NCBI GenBank assembly: GCA_963556145.1
Contig: OY744469.1
Coordinates: 992,001-1,056,000, forward strand
From: Hygrocybe punicea
Taxonomy: Eukaryota > Basidiomycota > Agaricomycetes > Agaricales > Hygrophoraceae
Reading direction: 5' to 3'
Length of the DNA: 64,000 nucleotides
Shown here: piece after piece, positions 21,845-31,879 of the stretch
Position numbering within the stretch: the first letter of the stretch is position 1
How the letters are laid out: the number at the start of each line of letters is the position of its first letter
Notes under the pieces: model-generated
What the model was told of the DNA's origin: nothing
Seen by the model: only the letters and a program-made list of their open reading frames with translations
Database searches by the model: none
Translations under genes and position numbers: made by a program

Positions 21845-23044
21845 TTAATTGTGGTTGAGCCTCTTAAGCTTTGCCTCTCGGGTTTCATTGTCATCATTGG
21901 TATAACCAATGTTCCTTTTGAGTATCGGCTTTCCCTTATCGTTTGGAGCTGTCATTCGCTTCCTCAGGATGTCCTGGTGAAGTTGACATTGAGTATATTG
22001 TTTCTGCGTGGCTTGTAATCATACCTGAGTGAATGTGCTGTTGACCAAAGCAATTGAATGTAGTACCATCAACATTTTGAAATTTTGATCCTTGAGCAGC
22101 ACACATACGAATGACATTTGGGCTTCAATTATATCACCAATGCAGAATATTTGAGGCTTAGCTAGTTCGAAGCTGGTAGATATATTGTCAGACCATTTTG
22201 CAAATATGTGCATGCTGTTCTACTTTACCTTTTGATCCCTTCTTCATTGATGTGGCATGCGTAATATAGCACATTTTTTCCTCGCCATGTATGTAGCCAG
22301 ACTTGGTCATATCAGCCAGGATTCCGTGGGGGTCGACTGCCTCACTGAACGGGATGTGTTCCATCTCCGGTGCGTCTCTCTTCGGCGTGAAATATTGATT
22401 TGTGATGTCGAGAGCTTGATGTCCTGCATAGGTTGCTGCACTCCATCTCTCTAGCTTTCCATCAGGAAATTGGCGATGGAAATGGGTATAGATGTCTTGC
22501 GCTGCTTTCACAGCTTCATCGAAGGTGGTCGTACCTGCACCCATGATAGAAATGCCCTGTCTGATGAATTTGTAGCGAACAGGATTGACGCTTTCAGAAA
22601 GATTAGTATCGCTTTTCGGTTGTTGGGAACAATTACTTACGAAGGCTTTTCTAATACGGGCGGTAGAGCAAGTTGACACACTATGCCTTGTACAGTGTAC
22701 ACCTTCTCTTCCTTTGCCCTCTCGTCTACCTTTGGTTCACCTCCAGAAGGCACAGGTGGGATGTTGATCAGTCGCCAGGTCGGTGGGTGTTCCATGCTGA
22801 CAATTTCTAGTTGACGATTCCAATCGGCACGCTGCCGGGTACGTGAGCTGTAAGTCACAACATGTTCTGACCATAACTTACTTTTGTCGCATTGGCTAAC
22901 TGACGGTTTTCCCCTTCACCAAGCTCTGATGCAATTTTCTGTAACGCGGCACCTAGTTGAAGTGGTCAAGTATGTTATTTGTTCCGTTGTACTTTCCAGT
23001 AAGCCTTACTCACTCGCGCTTTGCAGGTCGTACATTGGGTCCAT
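21845..23044 (-). CDS. Gene A, copy 1: uncharacterised protein, Helitron-associated
   Basis: Multi-exon minus-strand gene, homologous exon by exon to 37285-36039. Recognisable pieces in order: MDPMYDLQSA near 23044, QLANATK, RQLEIVSMEHPPTWRLINIP, EKVYTVQGIVCQLALPPVLE, RYKFIRQGISIMGAGTTTFD, RQFPDGKLERWSAATYAGHQ, FTPKRDAPEMEHIPFSEAVD, IGDIIEAQMSFV with NFKMLMVLHSIALVNSTFTQ, and a basic last exon DILRKRMTAPNDKGKPILKR ending at 21845. An in-frame stop lies upstream of the proposed start. The GDIIE...KMLMVLHSIALV part could be an OB-fold-like domain (inference only). Exact exon ends not all fixed. Function unknown; the family is common in agaricomycetes as hypothetical proteins. Confidence 0.6.
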
Positions 23045-24025
23045 TGCCGCTTCGCTGCACAATTCTTCAATATTGTGTGGGTTTTATTTATTATTCTCTA
23101 CTATGGTGCACGTCTTAATATTCTCTGGTGGCGTCTACTATCCTCAGGCTTCTTCCGGTCCTCATGTTGTCGCACAAGCCGCTAATTGCCTTCTTCATTG
23201 CTCTACGTGTCTTTCCTCTCTATAGGATCCACCTGGACAGCCTGATGTATCCTCGTCATTGCAGTCGCTTCGGTATGCGCATATCATGCGTTCTCCCTTA
23301 AGTTGTTGTTTAATTGTCATTTGCCTTTATATTTGTGACTTTGCTTCTGGGTTTCTTTGCCGTCGACTTGAAACCTCTGTTGTATCCGGGTCTTTGCTTC
23401 TATGTCACCCCTCCGTGTGTTTCGTGTGGTTTCCATCAGGTTACACTTCGACTGAGGCTTGCCTTTGTATCTAGAAACCTCTGTTGTATCCGGGTCTTTG
23501 CTTCTATGTCACCCCTCCGTGCGTTTCATGTGGTTTTCATCAGGTTACACTTTGACCGAGATAATCGCTTGCTTTCCGTTACATTTTTTTATTCCTTCGT
23601 TGTAGATGTCCCAGACCCTATGTTGGACACCTTCGGTATCCGGGACTTCATTTCTGTTGATACTCTGTGCATTCCGCAAATTTGTATTCACGATTACGCC
23701 TCTATTTTGCAACGTGTACCCTGAAGCAACCCTTGCTGTTGATATTACAATACATTCCTATGGTAACCACATGGATCTTAGATAAGCTTTCATTTTTTTC
23801 CGCCATGTTTATCTGTCTGCCCAGCAGGGCTTCCTGCAGCATTCATGGCCTGTCTCTTTGTCTTTGTGGGAAGCTATGGCATCCGTATTGTGTGTATTCC
23901 TGTTTATCTTCGTGGATAATACTCATGTAATCCTTTATAAGTTGGCCTTGCGTGATCTGTGCTCCCCATCGGCTTCAACACTTGCTAATTTCTTCGTACT
24001 CTACAACCTACTGATCAACGCTAAC
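23045..24025. promoter_or_regulatory. Divergent A1/B1 intergenic region with a 104-bp tandem duplication
   Basis: Lies between the starts of the divergently transcribed genes A1 and B1 and should contain promoters for both. It holds a tandem duplication with 104-bp period (23370-23473 and 23474 to about 23560) that differs at a few bases. No TATA or operator motif is called. Confidence 0.45.
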
Positions 24026-26030
24026 ATGTCTACTCGAACTGCGTCGAAACAGTGAGTTTTACTTTATTTTTTCTTTCTTAGCCATGACTAATACCTTTTT
24101 TTCTGCTAGTTCTCCGAAAAAAAAAGTGGATAATGTCGTTGCCCCGCCACCTTCTTCTCCTGTTCAAAACCGGTAGGATTTCTACCTTCTGATATGATTG
24201 TTTTTGATTTTCTTTTTATTATAGGTCTGGAAAAAAAGCAGTTGTGAAGCGAAAGGCAGCCAACTTATCCAATTCTGATGTGTTTGTATCTTTATCTTGT
24301 TTCTATTATGTATTGCTGCTGATTCAATCATTTATTAGTGAGATCGTCGAGAGGCCAGTAGTTCTCTCCAAAAAGATTAAGACTTTGGTACCTGCACCCG
24401 TTCCTGACTCTGAAGAATATCGGGAGCTGCCTCCTGTATCTTTCTCGTGCGTGTACTTTTAGTCTGCCTGGATCCGACGGTTTACCCTTATTTGAAATTA
24501 GGGTCGAGAGTGCTCTTCTTGACATCAAGTCATCCCTCATCTTTGGAGGTGAGTCAGATGTGTCTGAATTGTCTACCGATGAGGAAGTGGCAAGGTAACC
24601 AATGTCTGTGAGTTTTCTATGGTGTACTGATATGAGTACAGGTCCTCGGTTGTAAAGGGCAAGGCTCCGAGTAAGAAAAATACACCTGTCAAAGGCAAGA
24701 GTGGGGGCAAGGGCACAGCGACGAAAAATTTATCTACCCCAACTAAGCAACTCTCTCCTGTGTAAGCCATCACCATTTATGTGTGCTCTTCGCCCCATCC
24801 AGATCAGAAAGTGGTGAAGCTGTGCCATTGCCTGTTAGGGTGCTTTCTAGGTAGTTTCTTATAAGTTATCTTATTTTATTGTCTGATTTTTTGTAGTAGA
24901 TCAAAGGTCAAGACTGAGAAAGCTCGCTTGATCGAAGAGTAAGTCTTTTCTTTGTGGCCACCTGGTATTTTGAAACTTCAACTTCATATTCTAGACAACT
25001 ATCAGAACAAGCCTCAACCAATATCGTTATCGGTAATGTAATTGCCCCGTTGCTTTTGCACAATCAGGCTCCATAAGTGTTTTTGATGATTCTTGACAAT
25101 TGGCTAATTTTGTCACAGGGTTGGGGATGTTGTAAAGGTGGAAAAGTCTTCATTGTATGTGTAGAATTAATTATCCTGACATGTAATTCTAACTCATTCC
25201 TTGTACAGACTTGGCACCGATGATGTTGCAGGAATTGGATCAGATGTTGGATCGGATGCTGGATCACATGCTGGATCAGATGCTGTTCCGTAAGAGGGGA
25301 TTTATTTTGTTCTTCGATGATTCATTGCGGTCTAGTCCTGTCGATGCTGATGAAGATGGCAATGTCTTGGATTCTCCTGCATCGGCTAGTGCTATTGATG
25401 GTGACCCCAACTTAGCGATTATGCGCAGGGACATGCAGGATCCAAAACTATACAAGATTTACGAAGGACTCCCAAAACTACAGTGAGTTACTAATATTTG
25501 TTCAATTATCTGAATACCTATTTGTCTGCAGCCGGTTTTGTGATGTCTTGCCCTACTTATCTAGCGATATTGGATCGAGTTGTGTTTCATTTTCTTCTCT
25601 CGTCAAAGTTCTTTCTGAGTCATCTGTGAAGTACGTATAATATTTCTCATCACATTTGATTCATTTATCAGTTACATCCTTCATAGTTCCATACTCAAGG
25701 GTCTTTTATTCATCAAGTCCGGCTTTTTTGTTAATATGAGCAGGGTTCATCCCAATTACCTTGCTGTTGAGTCGCATCGCTTGAAGATCGCCGGTTCAAC
25801 CAATTATGCAGTCGGAATAATGGTAGGCGTTACTACGGAGTGTTTCCTCGTCAATGAGGTTATGGCTGGTTCCCCATATGCGCCGTACCCAGTTCACAAG
25901 GTCACTATCATTCCTTTCACGCAAGAAATGTGAAGGGATACTTCTATATGGGGACAATTATTCAAATTTCATGTGGTGACTGGTTCAGTTACAAACCTTG
26001 GCTTTTCCTTTCTTAGCCGTAGGCAGCGTG
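24026..26030 (+). pseudogene. Gene B, copy 1: lysine-rich protein with conserved C-terminal domain, disabled
   Basis: Starts MSTRTASK at 24026; many small exons with phase-matched 45-60 bp introns. N-terminal half is Lys/Pro/Ser-rich and acidic (SELSTDEEVA, KGKAPSKKNTPVKGKSGG). The conserved part reads LAIMRRDMQDPKLYKIYEGL, RVHPNYLAVESHRLKIAGST, AVGIMVGVTTECFLV and YPVHKVTIIPFTQEM. Directly after this is a TGA at 25931-25933 where copy 2 (40570) has CGA, and the downstream VPIYD..VGYT domain of copy 2 is missing. Hence a pseudogene. The region 25180-25290 also has a short repeat encoding LDQMLDRMLDHMLDQM. Confidence 0.65.
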
Positions 26031-26699
26031 CGTCGGATTTTTATATATTTCTTGCTGACTATCTTATCCACTGTCCACTGTAGTTGCGAGTGCTCCTGCA
26101 TCCCCATGCAAACATGTCGCTTGAGTTTGATTGTTCTATTTGATTCTCACTGCATCGTTTCAAAGTATCCGGTCAGCAGAACCGTAATGTTCGTAGATAT
26201 GGTATAGCGATAAATGTTAGCAGATGTGACACCAGGCTGTGCGCACGTGTCACAACTTCAAGTTGACCTTGCTATTGAACTACTAACGCAAAATGCGAGC
26301 GTTTCTTTTTCTATGGATTCTTGCAATCTTGGCCGTTATCCTCACCGTGTCTCAACTCATTCTGACTTATAAATTGGGATGTGTGTCCCATCTGCTTGGA
26401 ACTTTGACCACGTAGGTCTTTTTTTTACTCTCTGCTGTTATCAATCACATTGTCATTCGTCCTACAGACTTAATGTTCCTCTCTTTTGGTCTAATGGGAA
26501 TATGCATGTGTACGTTTTTATTTAGTCTCCAACATGCGTCGTTTGTCTTTATCTTTGCCATAGGCTCGTGACTTGTTTCGTTGGGAAGTCGACTTTGTAC
26601 GTTTTGTTTTGTATTATATTATGCCTTACTTGACTATATCTCTACAGTGTAAATACAGTGTCCTTACCACAGTCATGCACGAAGCATTTTTGTTCCCAA
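26031..26699. other. Region without a resolvable gene
   Basis: Short exon-like pieces with AG/GT borders are visible (for example around 26575-26600 and 26645-26700) but cannot be assembled. Confidence 0.3.
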
Positions 26700-27150
26700 T
26701 TCAAACGGTATGTATGCATTTGCTCCTTTCTGCCCCATCCACCACGGCATTTATATGTACTGATGTTCCACAGCGAAAACACACCGCCGCTACTAAGCGG
26801 TGATCACACTCCCCTTCCATCTGCCCCTGGCACCACTCTGCAGAAGGTGGACTTTCAATTATCATACTCGGAGCATTTGTGTTCTCGAGAGACACAAAAT
26901 CCGTGTGGTCATTTTTTTCTGCCCCATCCGTCATTGCATTTGTATGTACTGATAATGTTCTACAGCAAAAATACACCACTGCTAAGTGGTAATTGCACTC
27001 TCCCTTCATCCGCCATGCTGCAGATGGCGTATTCTCGAGTATCATACTCGGAGCATTTGTGTTCTCGAGAGACACGAAATATGTGCGTTCATTTTTTCTG
27101 CCCCATCCATCATTGCATTTGTATGTATTGATGATCCGCAGGGGAAATAT
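26700..27150. repeat. Three tandem copies of a ~175-bp unit
   Basis: Each unit contains CTGCCCCATCC..CATTGCATTTGTATG and a following ACACC..CTAAG segment; units two and three also share ATACTCGGAGCATTTGTGTT and CTCGAGAGACAC. The borders resemble small exons flanked by intron sequence. Confidence 0.65.
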
Positions 27151-30100
27151 TCAGTTGCTGCAAGTCGAGCTTATCACAAAGGTCTGTCGGCTAATTAATC
27201 TAAGTATTGATTTAACTTTATTACTTGTTTCTCAGATTTTCACAGCAGTTGACGCTGCTCAGAGGTATATCTATAACTGCTACAGGTTTCTGTTTTTCTC
27301 ACATCACGTACCCTTGTTCGTGATGCATATGTCATTTACCCCTTGTGGGTGTCTATCATTTCAATCCACTGTCTTCATGTATATGTCATCCTCTGTCATC
27401 GACATGTCCAATGTCATACAAATGTCCAATGTCATCCACATGTCCAATGCCATCCACATGTCCACTGTCTCTCCTGTGACTACTGTTGTAAATAGGTCTA
27501 GTTCTAACACACTATATCAAATTATTGTTTGTGATATGCTCTGCATAAATCAACATGTGGTATTACAAGATACATGTTTGACCACTAATGTGTACAGTAT
27601 GCAGTTTACTTCAAAACCTGGTGCACTGGTTGTGCACTATCCATTTTATAATATCTGTGTCATGGCTTCTGACCCAAAATTTATCTTCGTTGATATCATG
27701 TACAATTTGTTATGTTGGGTTCTTGACATGGCCCATTATTTTGTGCACCATCTCACCAGACTTGTACATGAATTGCCATTGGCATATGATATATTGTCCA
27801 ATGCACACCATTGGCTGGTTCAGTTTCATGTCATGCCCAAGCATAGCATTACTTCCATATGTCGCACTTTGAATCTTCAACTACATCGCAATCAGATGTT
27901 ACGTCATGATTTCCTTGCATTGATGGTTCTTTTACACAATCCACCAAATATTTCAAGGTGGCACAAATGTGTTAAAAAAGCTGCCATCAATGCAACAACT
28001 TTGAACCATTTCCATGTCACCGGTGTTCAACATCCTAGATCTCTGGATCTGTACTGGTTATTCATTGCTGGTAATTTAATTTCTGTCTTCAGGCATTTTT
28101 CAATATGTGAGGTTGTTCATCGATATGTTTATTGGCTATTATGTTTAAGGTCACATGGTCAATCTCCATACTCCCTTCTCACATTTGTGCAGACTGAAAT
28201 ACATGAACATGACACCATGGTTACGAGACCAGTGGGTGGTGGAAGGTCTCATATATTTTCTGCAAACTATATACTTTCATATTTAGAAAACAGTGATTAT
28301 TATGTTGATGCCAAATCATCATATCTTTTTGTTGATTATGTAAAAAAAGATGATGTTACTCCCTATCCTGTTGATAAATTTGTTCATGCAAAGATCCCAT
28401 TCAATGATATAATTCCCCACATACCTGGTCTCATGGTACATAAGATTGCACAACTTCACAGTATTTCCATGGGTTCTCATGTACTTAAAAAAGACATGTT
28501 GTCTTACTTTGAAAACCATGACTGTCTTAATTGTGGTGCATATGTCAGTATATTCTCTGCTATAGGGAGTAAGGCAACAAAGAAACAACAGATTGACCTC
28601 CCTCAATTGACAGAAACTCAAATTCTTGCTCGACGTATAAGGAAACGTAACACTTATGCAGCAAAAAAATCTCAACAATGTAGCCCTAAAAAGTCTCCAC
28701 ATTTAACATGTAAAAAATCTGAAATTTGCACATCAAATGATTATGAGGAGTTTTCATCAAAATTATCTCAAGGTTGTGCTTTTCCACCACCCCCTTTATC
28801 CCTAGAGTTGACTCATACTGTTATCTCAGACTTTTGTAAAGATTCGGTACCTAGTATGTTTGAAGAATCAGGGTGTGCTGTGTGTGGTGAGTTAACACCG
28901 TTAGTTAATTTAAGCAGGTTAAAAGGTATAAAAGGCATTCTCAATATTCTTGAAGCACCAGGTGTGACAAGAGTTGAGAGAAAGAAAACAAAGGACAAGA
29001 TTCGGGAGTACAAGGGCCCTGTTTTAGATTATCAGTGTGATAAAATATGTAATGAGTGTCGAAGTTGCATAAGAAAAGGCAAAACTCCTAAACTTGCTCT
29101 AGCAAATGGACTTTGGCTAGGTATTGTACCAAAGGAACTTGCTGAGCTTCAGTTTGTGGAAAAGTTGCTTGTATCTCGCATACGTCACAATTGTTGCTTT
29201 GTGCGTCTTGCTTTAGGAACAAGGAAAATGACCTCACATGTAGTTGCTTTTCAGTCACCTATTCCAAAAGTGTATCAAGCACTACCACCACCTGTTGATG
29301 AACTTGATGAAGTTTTAGCCATTTTATTCACTGGGCCTTGTAAGCCAACAGAGAAAGATTTTGAAAGAACACCCTTGTTAGTGAGGAGGAACCACGTTGC
29401 AAGGGCACTTGAATGGTTGAAGCTCAACCACTCTGATTACCATGATTTAGACATATCTTATGATAATCTTGCTGGATATCCTGAGGATGGCCCACCCGTA
29501 TCTATTGAATATCGTCGAAGAGACACAAACAAAGTGTCAGAGGGGACAAGTGTATTTGATAATGAACTTGAAGATGGTACAGAACATGGTGACTGTCCTT
29601 TTGTTGTTCATGGGCTAACTGGAGAGGACTTGGATACAACGACAATCAACTCACTAAAAGGAATTGCACTTAGACATCTCAACAGTGGGGGAAAGATGTT
29701 GGCCATTGGTCAATCCTCCCAACTTGAGTCTATTTACAAGAACCCTGAGCTTTATCCTCAGATGTTCCCTTGGTTGTTTCCATATGGTATGGGTGGTATT
29801 GGGTCCACATCATTGTCTGATGCTGAACATAAGAGACATCTCCTAATGTATCATGATAAACACTTTCAAACAGATATATACTTTCCATTTGTTGCTTTCA
29901 GCCATGCCCAAGTGAAAGCAAGCACAACTGGTAGTTTTCTTCTTGCAGACAAGTCTAAATTTCATGATATAACCAATCGTCTGTTAAGTGTTGACCAAAA
30001 TGTGTTGTCTTCATTGGCTAAAAGGCTCTCAGAAGGTGAAGTTGTTAAACCTGTTAGCCAAGAAGAGAAAGATTGTTACCAAGTAGTTCTAGACCTTGAT

Positions 30101-31879
30101 CATGTAGGAGCTAAAGTAAGTGGATCCACTACTAGCAAGAAGTTTATGCGAAATGAAATTTGGTCTTTGATTTCATACTGTGGTGCCCCTTCCTGGTATA
30201 TCACCATATCACCAGCTGACATTAAGCACCCGATTTGCCTGTATTTTGCTGATACAAAAGAAAAATTTGATCCAAAAATCAGATCAAGTGATGAGAGGAT
30301 ACGCCTTATTGCTAGAAATCCAGTTGCTGGTGCACGTTTCTTCCATTTTATGGTTAGTCTATTCATAAAGCATGTGTTGGGTGTAAATACAGATCATCCA
30401 GGAATATATGGAGACACATCAGCTTATTATGGCACAGTTGAGCAGCAGGGTCGCCTCACTTTGCATCTTCACATGTTAATTTGGATTCGTGGATGTCTTA
30501 CCCCACAGGAGATTCGCAAGCAAATCATGGATCCCTCCTCAGATTTCCAATTGAATATAGTCAAGTATTTGGAAAGTACACATGTTGGTGAATTTCTTAC
30601 TGGAACTCAGGATCAAGTACTCAAAAACATCGATAAAGCCTCTCAGTTAGAAAATTATATAGATCCAACACAGGCTTTACCTGAAGCACCCCCTGAGCTT
30701 TGTGCTACAATGTGCAGGAATTGTCAGCTATGTTATATTCGCTCTAACACAGATGTAACATCCCTAAAATCAGGAACTGCAATCAAAGGAGTTATTCTTT
30801 ATGTGTCTCATTACATTACCAAATTTTCTTTGAAAACACATGTCATATTTGACACTATTCAATCAATGTTTCAAAAGAATAGTGAGATGATTGGTGGTAG
30901 TGATACCCAAAAGGAGAAAGGCCGAAAACTCATGACCAAGATTGTGAATAATCTCAGTGCTAAGATGGAGATTGGTTCACCAATGGCCTGTATGTACCTT
31001 TTGTGGAATCCTGATCATTACACAAATCATCACTTTGCTCCCTTCTATTGGCAGAGCTATATTCACGAAGCAAGGCAGATCTGGGATTCTAATGACAAGA
31101 AGGAGCATGTTGAGAAGGTAGCCTTGATCAAACACAGAGGTTGTATTATTGGATTATCCCCAATATATGATTATATATACCGACCTGTTGAGCTGGTAAA
31201 TATGTGTTTATATGATTGGATAAGTCTGTGTTCTCGAGAGAAGCTCCCCAAGTTCAAGTTAAAAGAAAAAGACTTTGGGGAAGACCTTGCTAGTGTTGTG
31301 GATGAGAGTGATAATTTTGATACATCTGTCTTATATCAAGATGATACACTTGTATATGTTAATGACAATTATTGCAATGACAATTCCGTATCCATTGATA
31401 ACTTAAAATTTGAAGATCCAGGCTATGATGATGCAAGGCCAAGTCCAGTTTCAGAGCTGAAAAATACATCTTCTTCTGTTGGACTGTTTACATTTCTTGA
31501 CCTTCATCCACTCCATAAATCACATGGTACATGTTGTGTAAAAGAAGACTGTAAAAAAATTCCCACTTTTATAGGAGCCACTTTGCCTCGATGTGATCAA
31601 GGTGATCGTGAATCTTATTGCTCAACTATGCTTGCATTGTTTAGACCTTGGCGCTCTGGGTATGACTTAAAAACCAAAGATCAATCTTGGGATGAGTCTT
31701 TTTTATCCTATGACTTTACTTTGAGGCAAAGAGAACTCATGAATAACTTTAATATCAAATATGAATGTCTTGATGCTCGTGATGACTTTCATGCCCAGCT
31801 TTGTAAAGGTTCTGTTGTCCTACCAAGTTGGATGGATAGGTCTGATCATACTTCTGATTATGGTGATGATTTGGATTAA
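26993..31879 (+). CDS. Helitron Rep half: DUF6570-type and Helitron-like N domains with HUH motif
   Basis: Rolling-circle replication initiator part of the Helitron transposase. The open frame spans 1628 codons, but the first 350-400 codons look non-coding, so the true start lies near 27.6-28.2 kb. Features: CAVCG (28870) and CDKICNECRSCIRKGKTPKL with zinc-binding spacing, then ALANGLWLGIVPKELAELQF and LVSRIRHNCCFVRLALGTRK (DUF6570-like). Next come FPWLFPYGMGGIGS and KRHLLMYHDKHFQTDIYFPF. The HUH motif is LHLHMLIWIRG near 30460, followed by IVKYLESTHVGEF with the presumed catalytic Tyr. The frame ends at TAA 31877-31879, and the same frame continues at once into the helicase half, so one nonsense change has probably split a single protein of about 2600 residues. 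Confidence 0.85.
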   Translation: MHSPFIRHAADGVFSSIILGAFVFSRDTKYVRSFFLPHPSLHLYVLMIRRGNIQLLQVELITKVCRLINLSIDLTLLLVSQIFTAVDAAQRYIYNCYRFLFFSHHVPLFVMHMSFTPCGCLSFQSTVFMYMSSSVIDMSNVIQMSNVIHMSNAIHMSTVSPVTTVVNRSSSNTLYQIIVCDMLCINQHVVLQDTCLTTNVYSMQFTSKPGALVVHYPFYNICVMASDPKFIFVDIMYNLLCWVLDMAHYFVHHLTRLVHELPLAYDILSNAHHWLVQFHVMPKHSITSICRTLNLQLHRNQMLRHDFLALMVLLHNPPNISRWHKCVKKAAINATTLNHFHVTGVQHPRSLDLYWLFIAGNLISVFRHFSICEVVHRYVYWLLCLRSHGQSPYSLLTFVQTEIHEHDTMVTRPVGGGRSHIFSANYILSYLENSDYYVDAKSSYLFVDYVKKDDVTPYPVDKFVHAKIPFNDIIPHIPGLMVHKIAQLHSISMGSHVLKKDMLSYFENHDCLNCGAYVSIFSAIGSKATKKQQIDLPQLTETQILARRIRKRNTYAAKKSQQCSPKKSPHLTCKKSEICTSNDYEEFSSKLSQGCAFPPPPLSLELTHTVISDFCKDSVPSMFEESGCAVCGELTPLVNLSRLKGIKGILNILEAPGVTRVERKKTKDKIREYKGPVLDYQCDKICNECRSCIRKGKTPKLALANGLWLGIVPKELAELQFVEKLLVSRIRHNCCFVRLALGTRKMTSHVVAFQSPIPKVYQALPPPVDELDEVLAILFTGPCKPTEKDFERTPLLVRRNHVARALEWLKLNHSDYHDLDISYDNLAGYPEDGPPVSIEYRRRDTNKVSEGTSVFDNELEDGTEHGDCPFVVHGLTGEDLDTTTINSLKGIALRHLNSGGKMLAIGQSSQLESIYKNPELYPQMFPWLFPYGMGGIGSTSLSDAEHKRHLLMYHDKHFQTDIYFPFVAFSHAQVKASTTGSFLLADKSKFHDITNRLLSVDQNVLSSLAKRLSEGEVVKPVSQEEKDCYQVVLDLDHVGAKVSGSTTSKKFMRNEIWSLISYCGAPSWYITISPADIKHPICLYFADTKEKFDPKIRSSDERIRLIARNPVAGARFFHFMVSLFIKHVLGVNTDHPGIYGDTSAYYGTVEQQGRLTLHLHMLIWIRGCLTPQEIRKQIMDPSSDFQLNIVKYLESTHVGEFLTGTQDQVLKNIDKASQLENYIDPTQALPEAPPELCATMCRNCQLCYIRSNTDVTSLKSGTAIKGVILYVSHYITKFSLKTHVIFDTIQSMFQKNSEMIGGSDTQKEKGRKLMTKIVNNLSAKMEIGSPMACMYLLWNPDHYTNHHFAPFYWQSYIHEARQIWDSNDKKEHVEKVALIKHRGCIIGLSPIYDYIYRPVELVNMCLYDWISLCSREKLPKFKLKEKDFGEDLASVVDESDNFDTSVLYQDDTLVYVNDNYCNDNSVSIDNLKFEDPGYDDARPSPVSELKNTSSSVGLFTFLDLHPLHKSHGTCCVKEDCKKIPTFIGATLPRCDQGDRESYCSTMLALFRPWRSGYDLKTKDQSWDESFLSYDFTLRQRELMNNFNIKYECLDARDDFHAQLCKGSVVLPSWMDRSDHTSDYGDDLD
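27396..27470 (+). repeat. 18-bp tandem repeat
   Basis: About four copies of ATGTCCAATGTCATCCAC with single-base changes. It lies within the open frame upstream of the Helitron Rep protein and is read as MSNVIHMSN repeats; probably not part of the real protein. Confidence 0.75.

Noticed and set aside
26993..28180. First ~400 codons of the Helitron Rep frame as protein
   Set aside because: The stretch includes the triplicated unit and an 18-bp repeat and has Cys/His/Met-rich sequence unlike the rest; it has no recognisable counterpart in unit 2.
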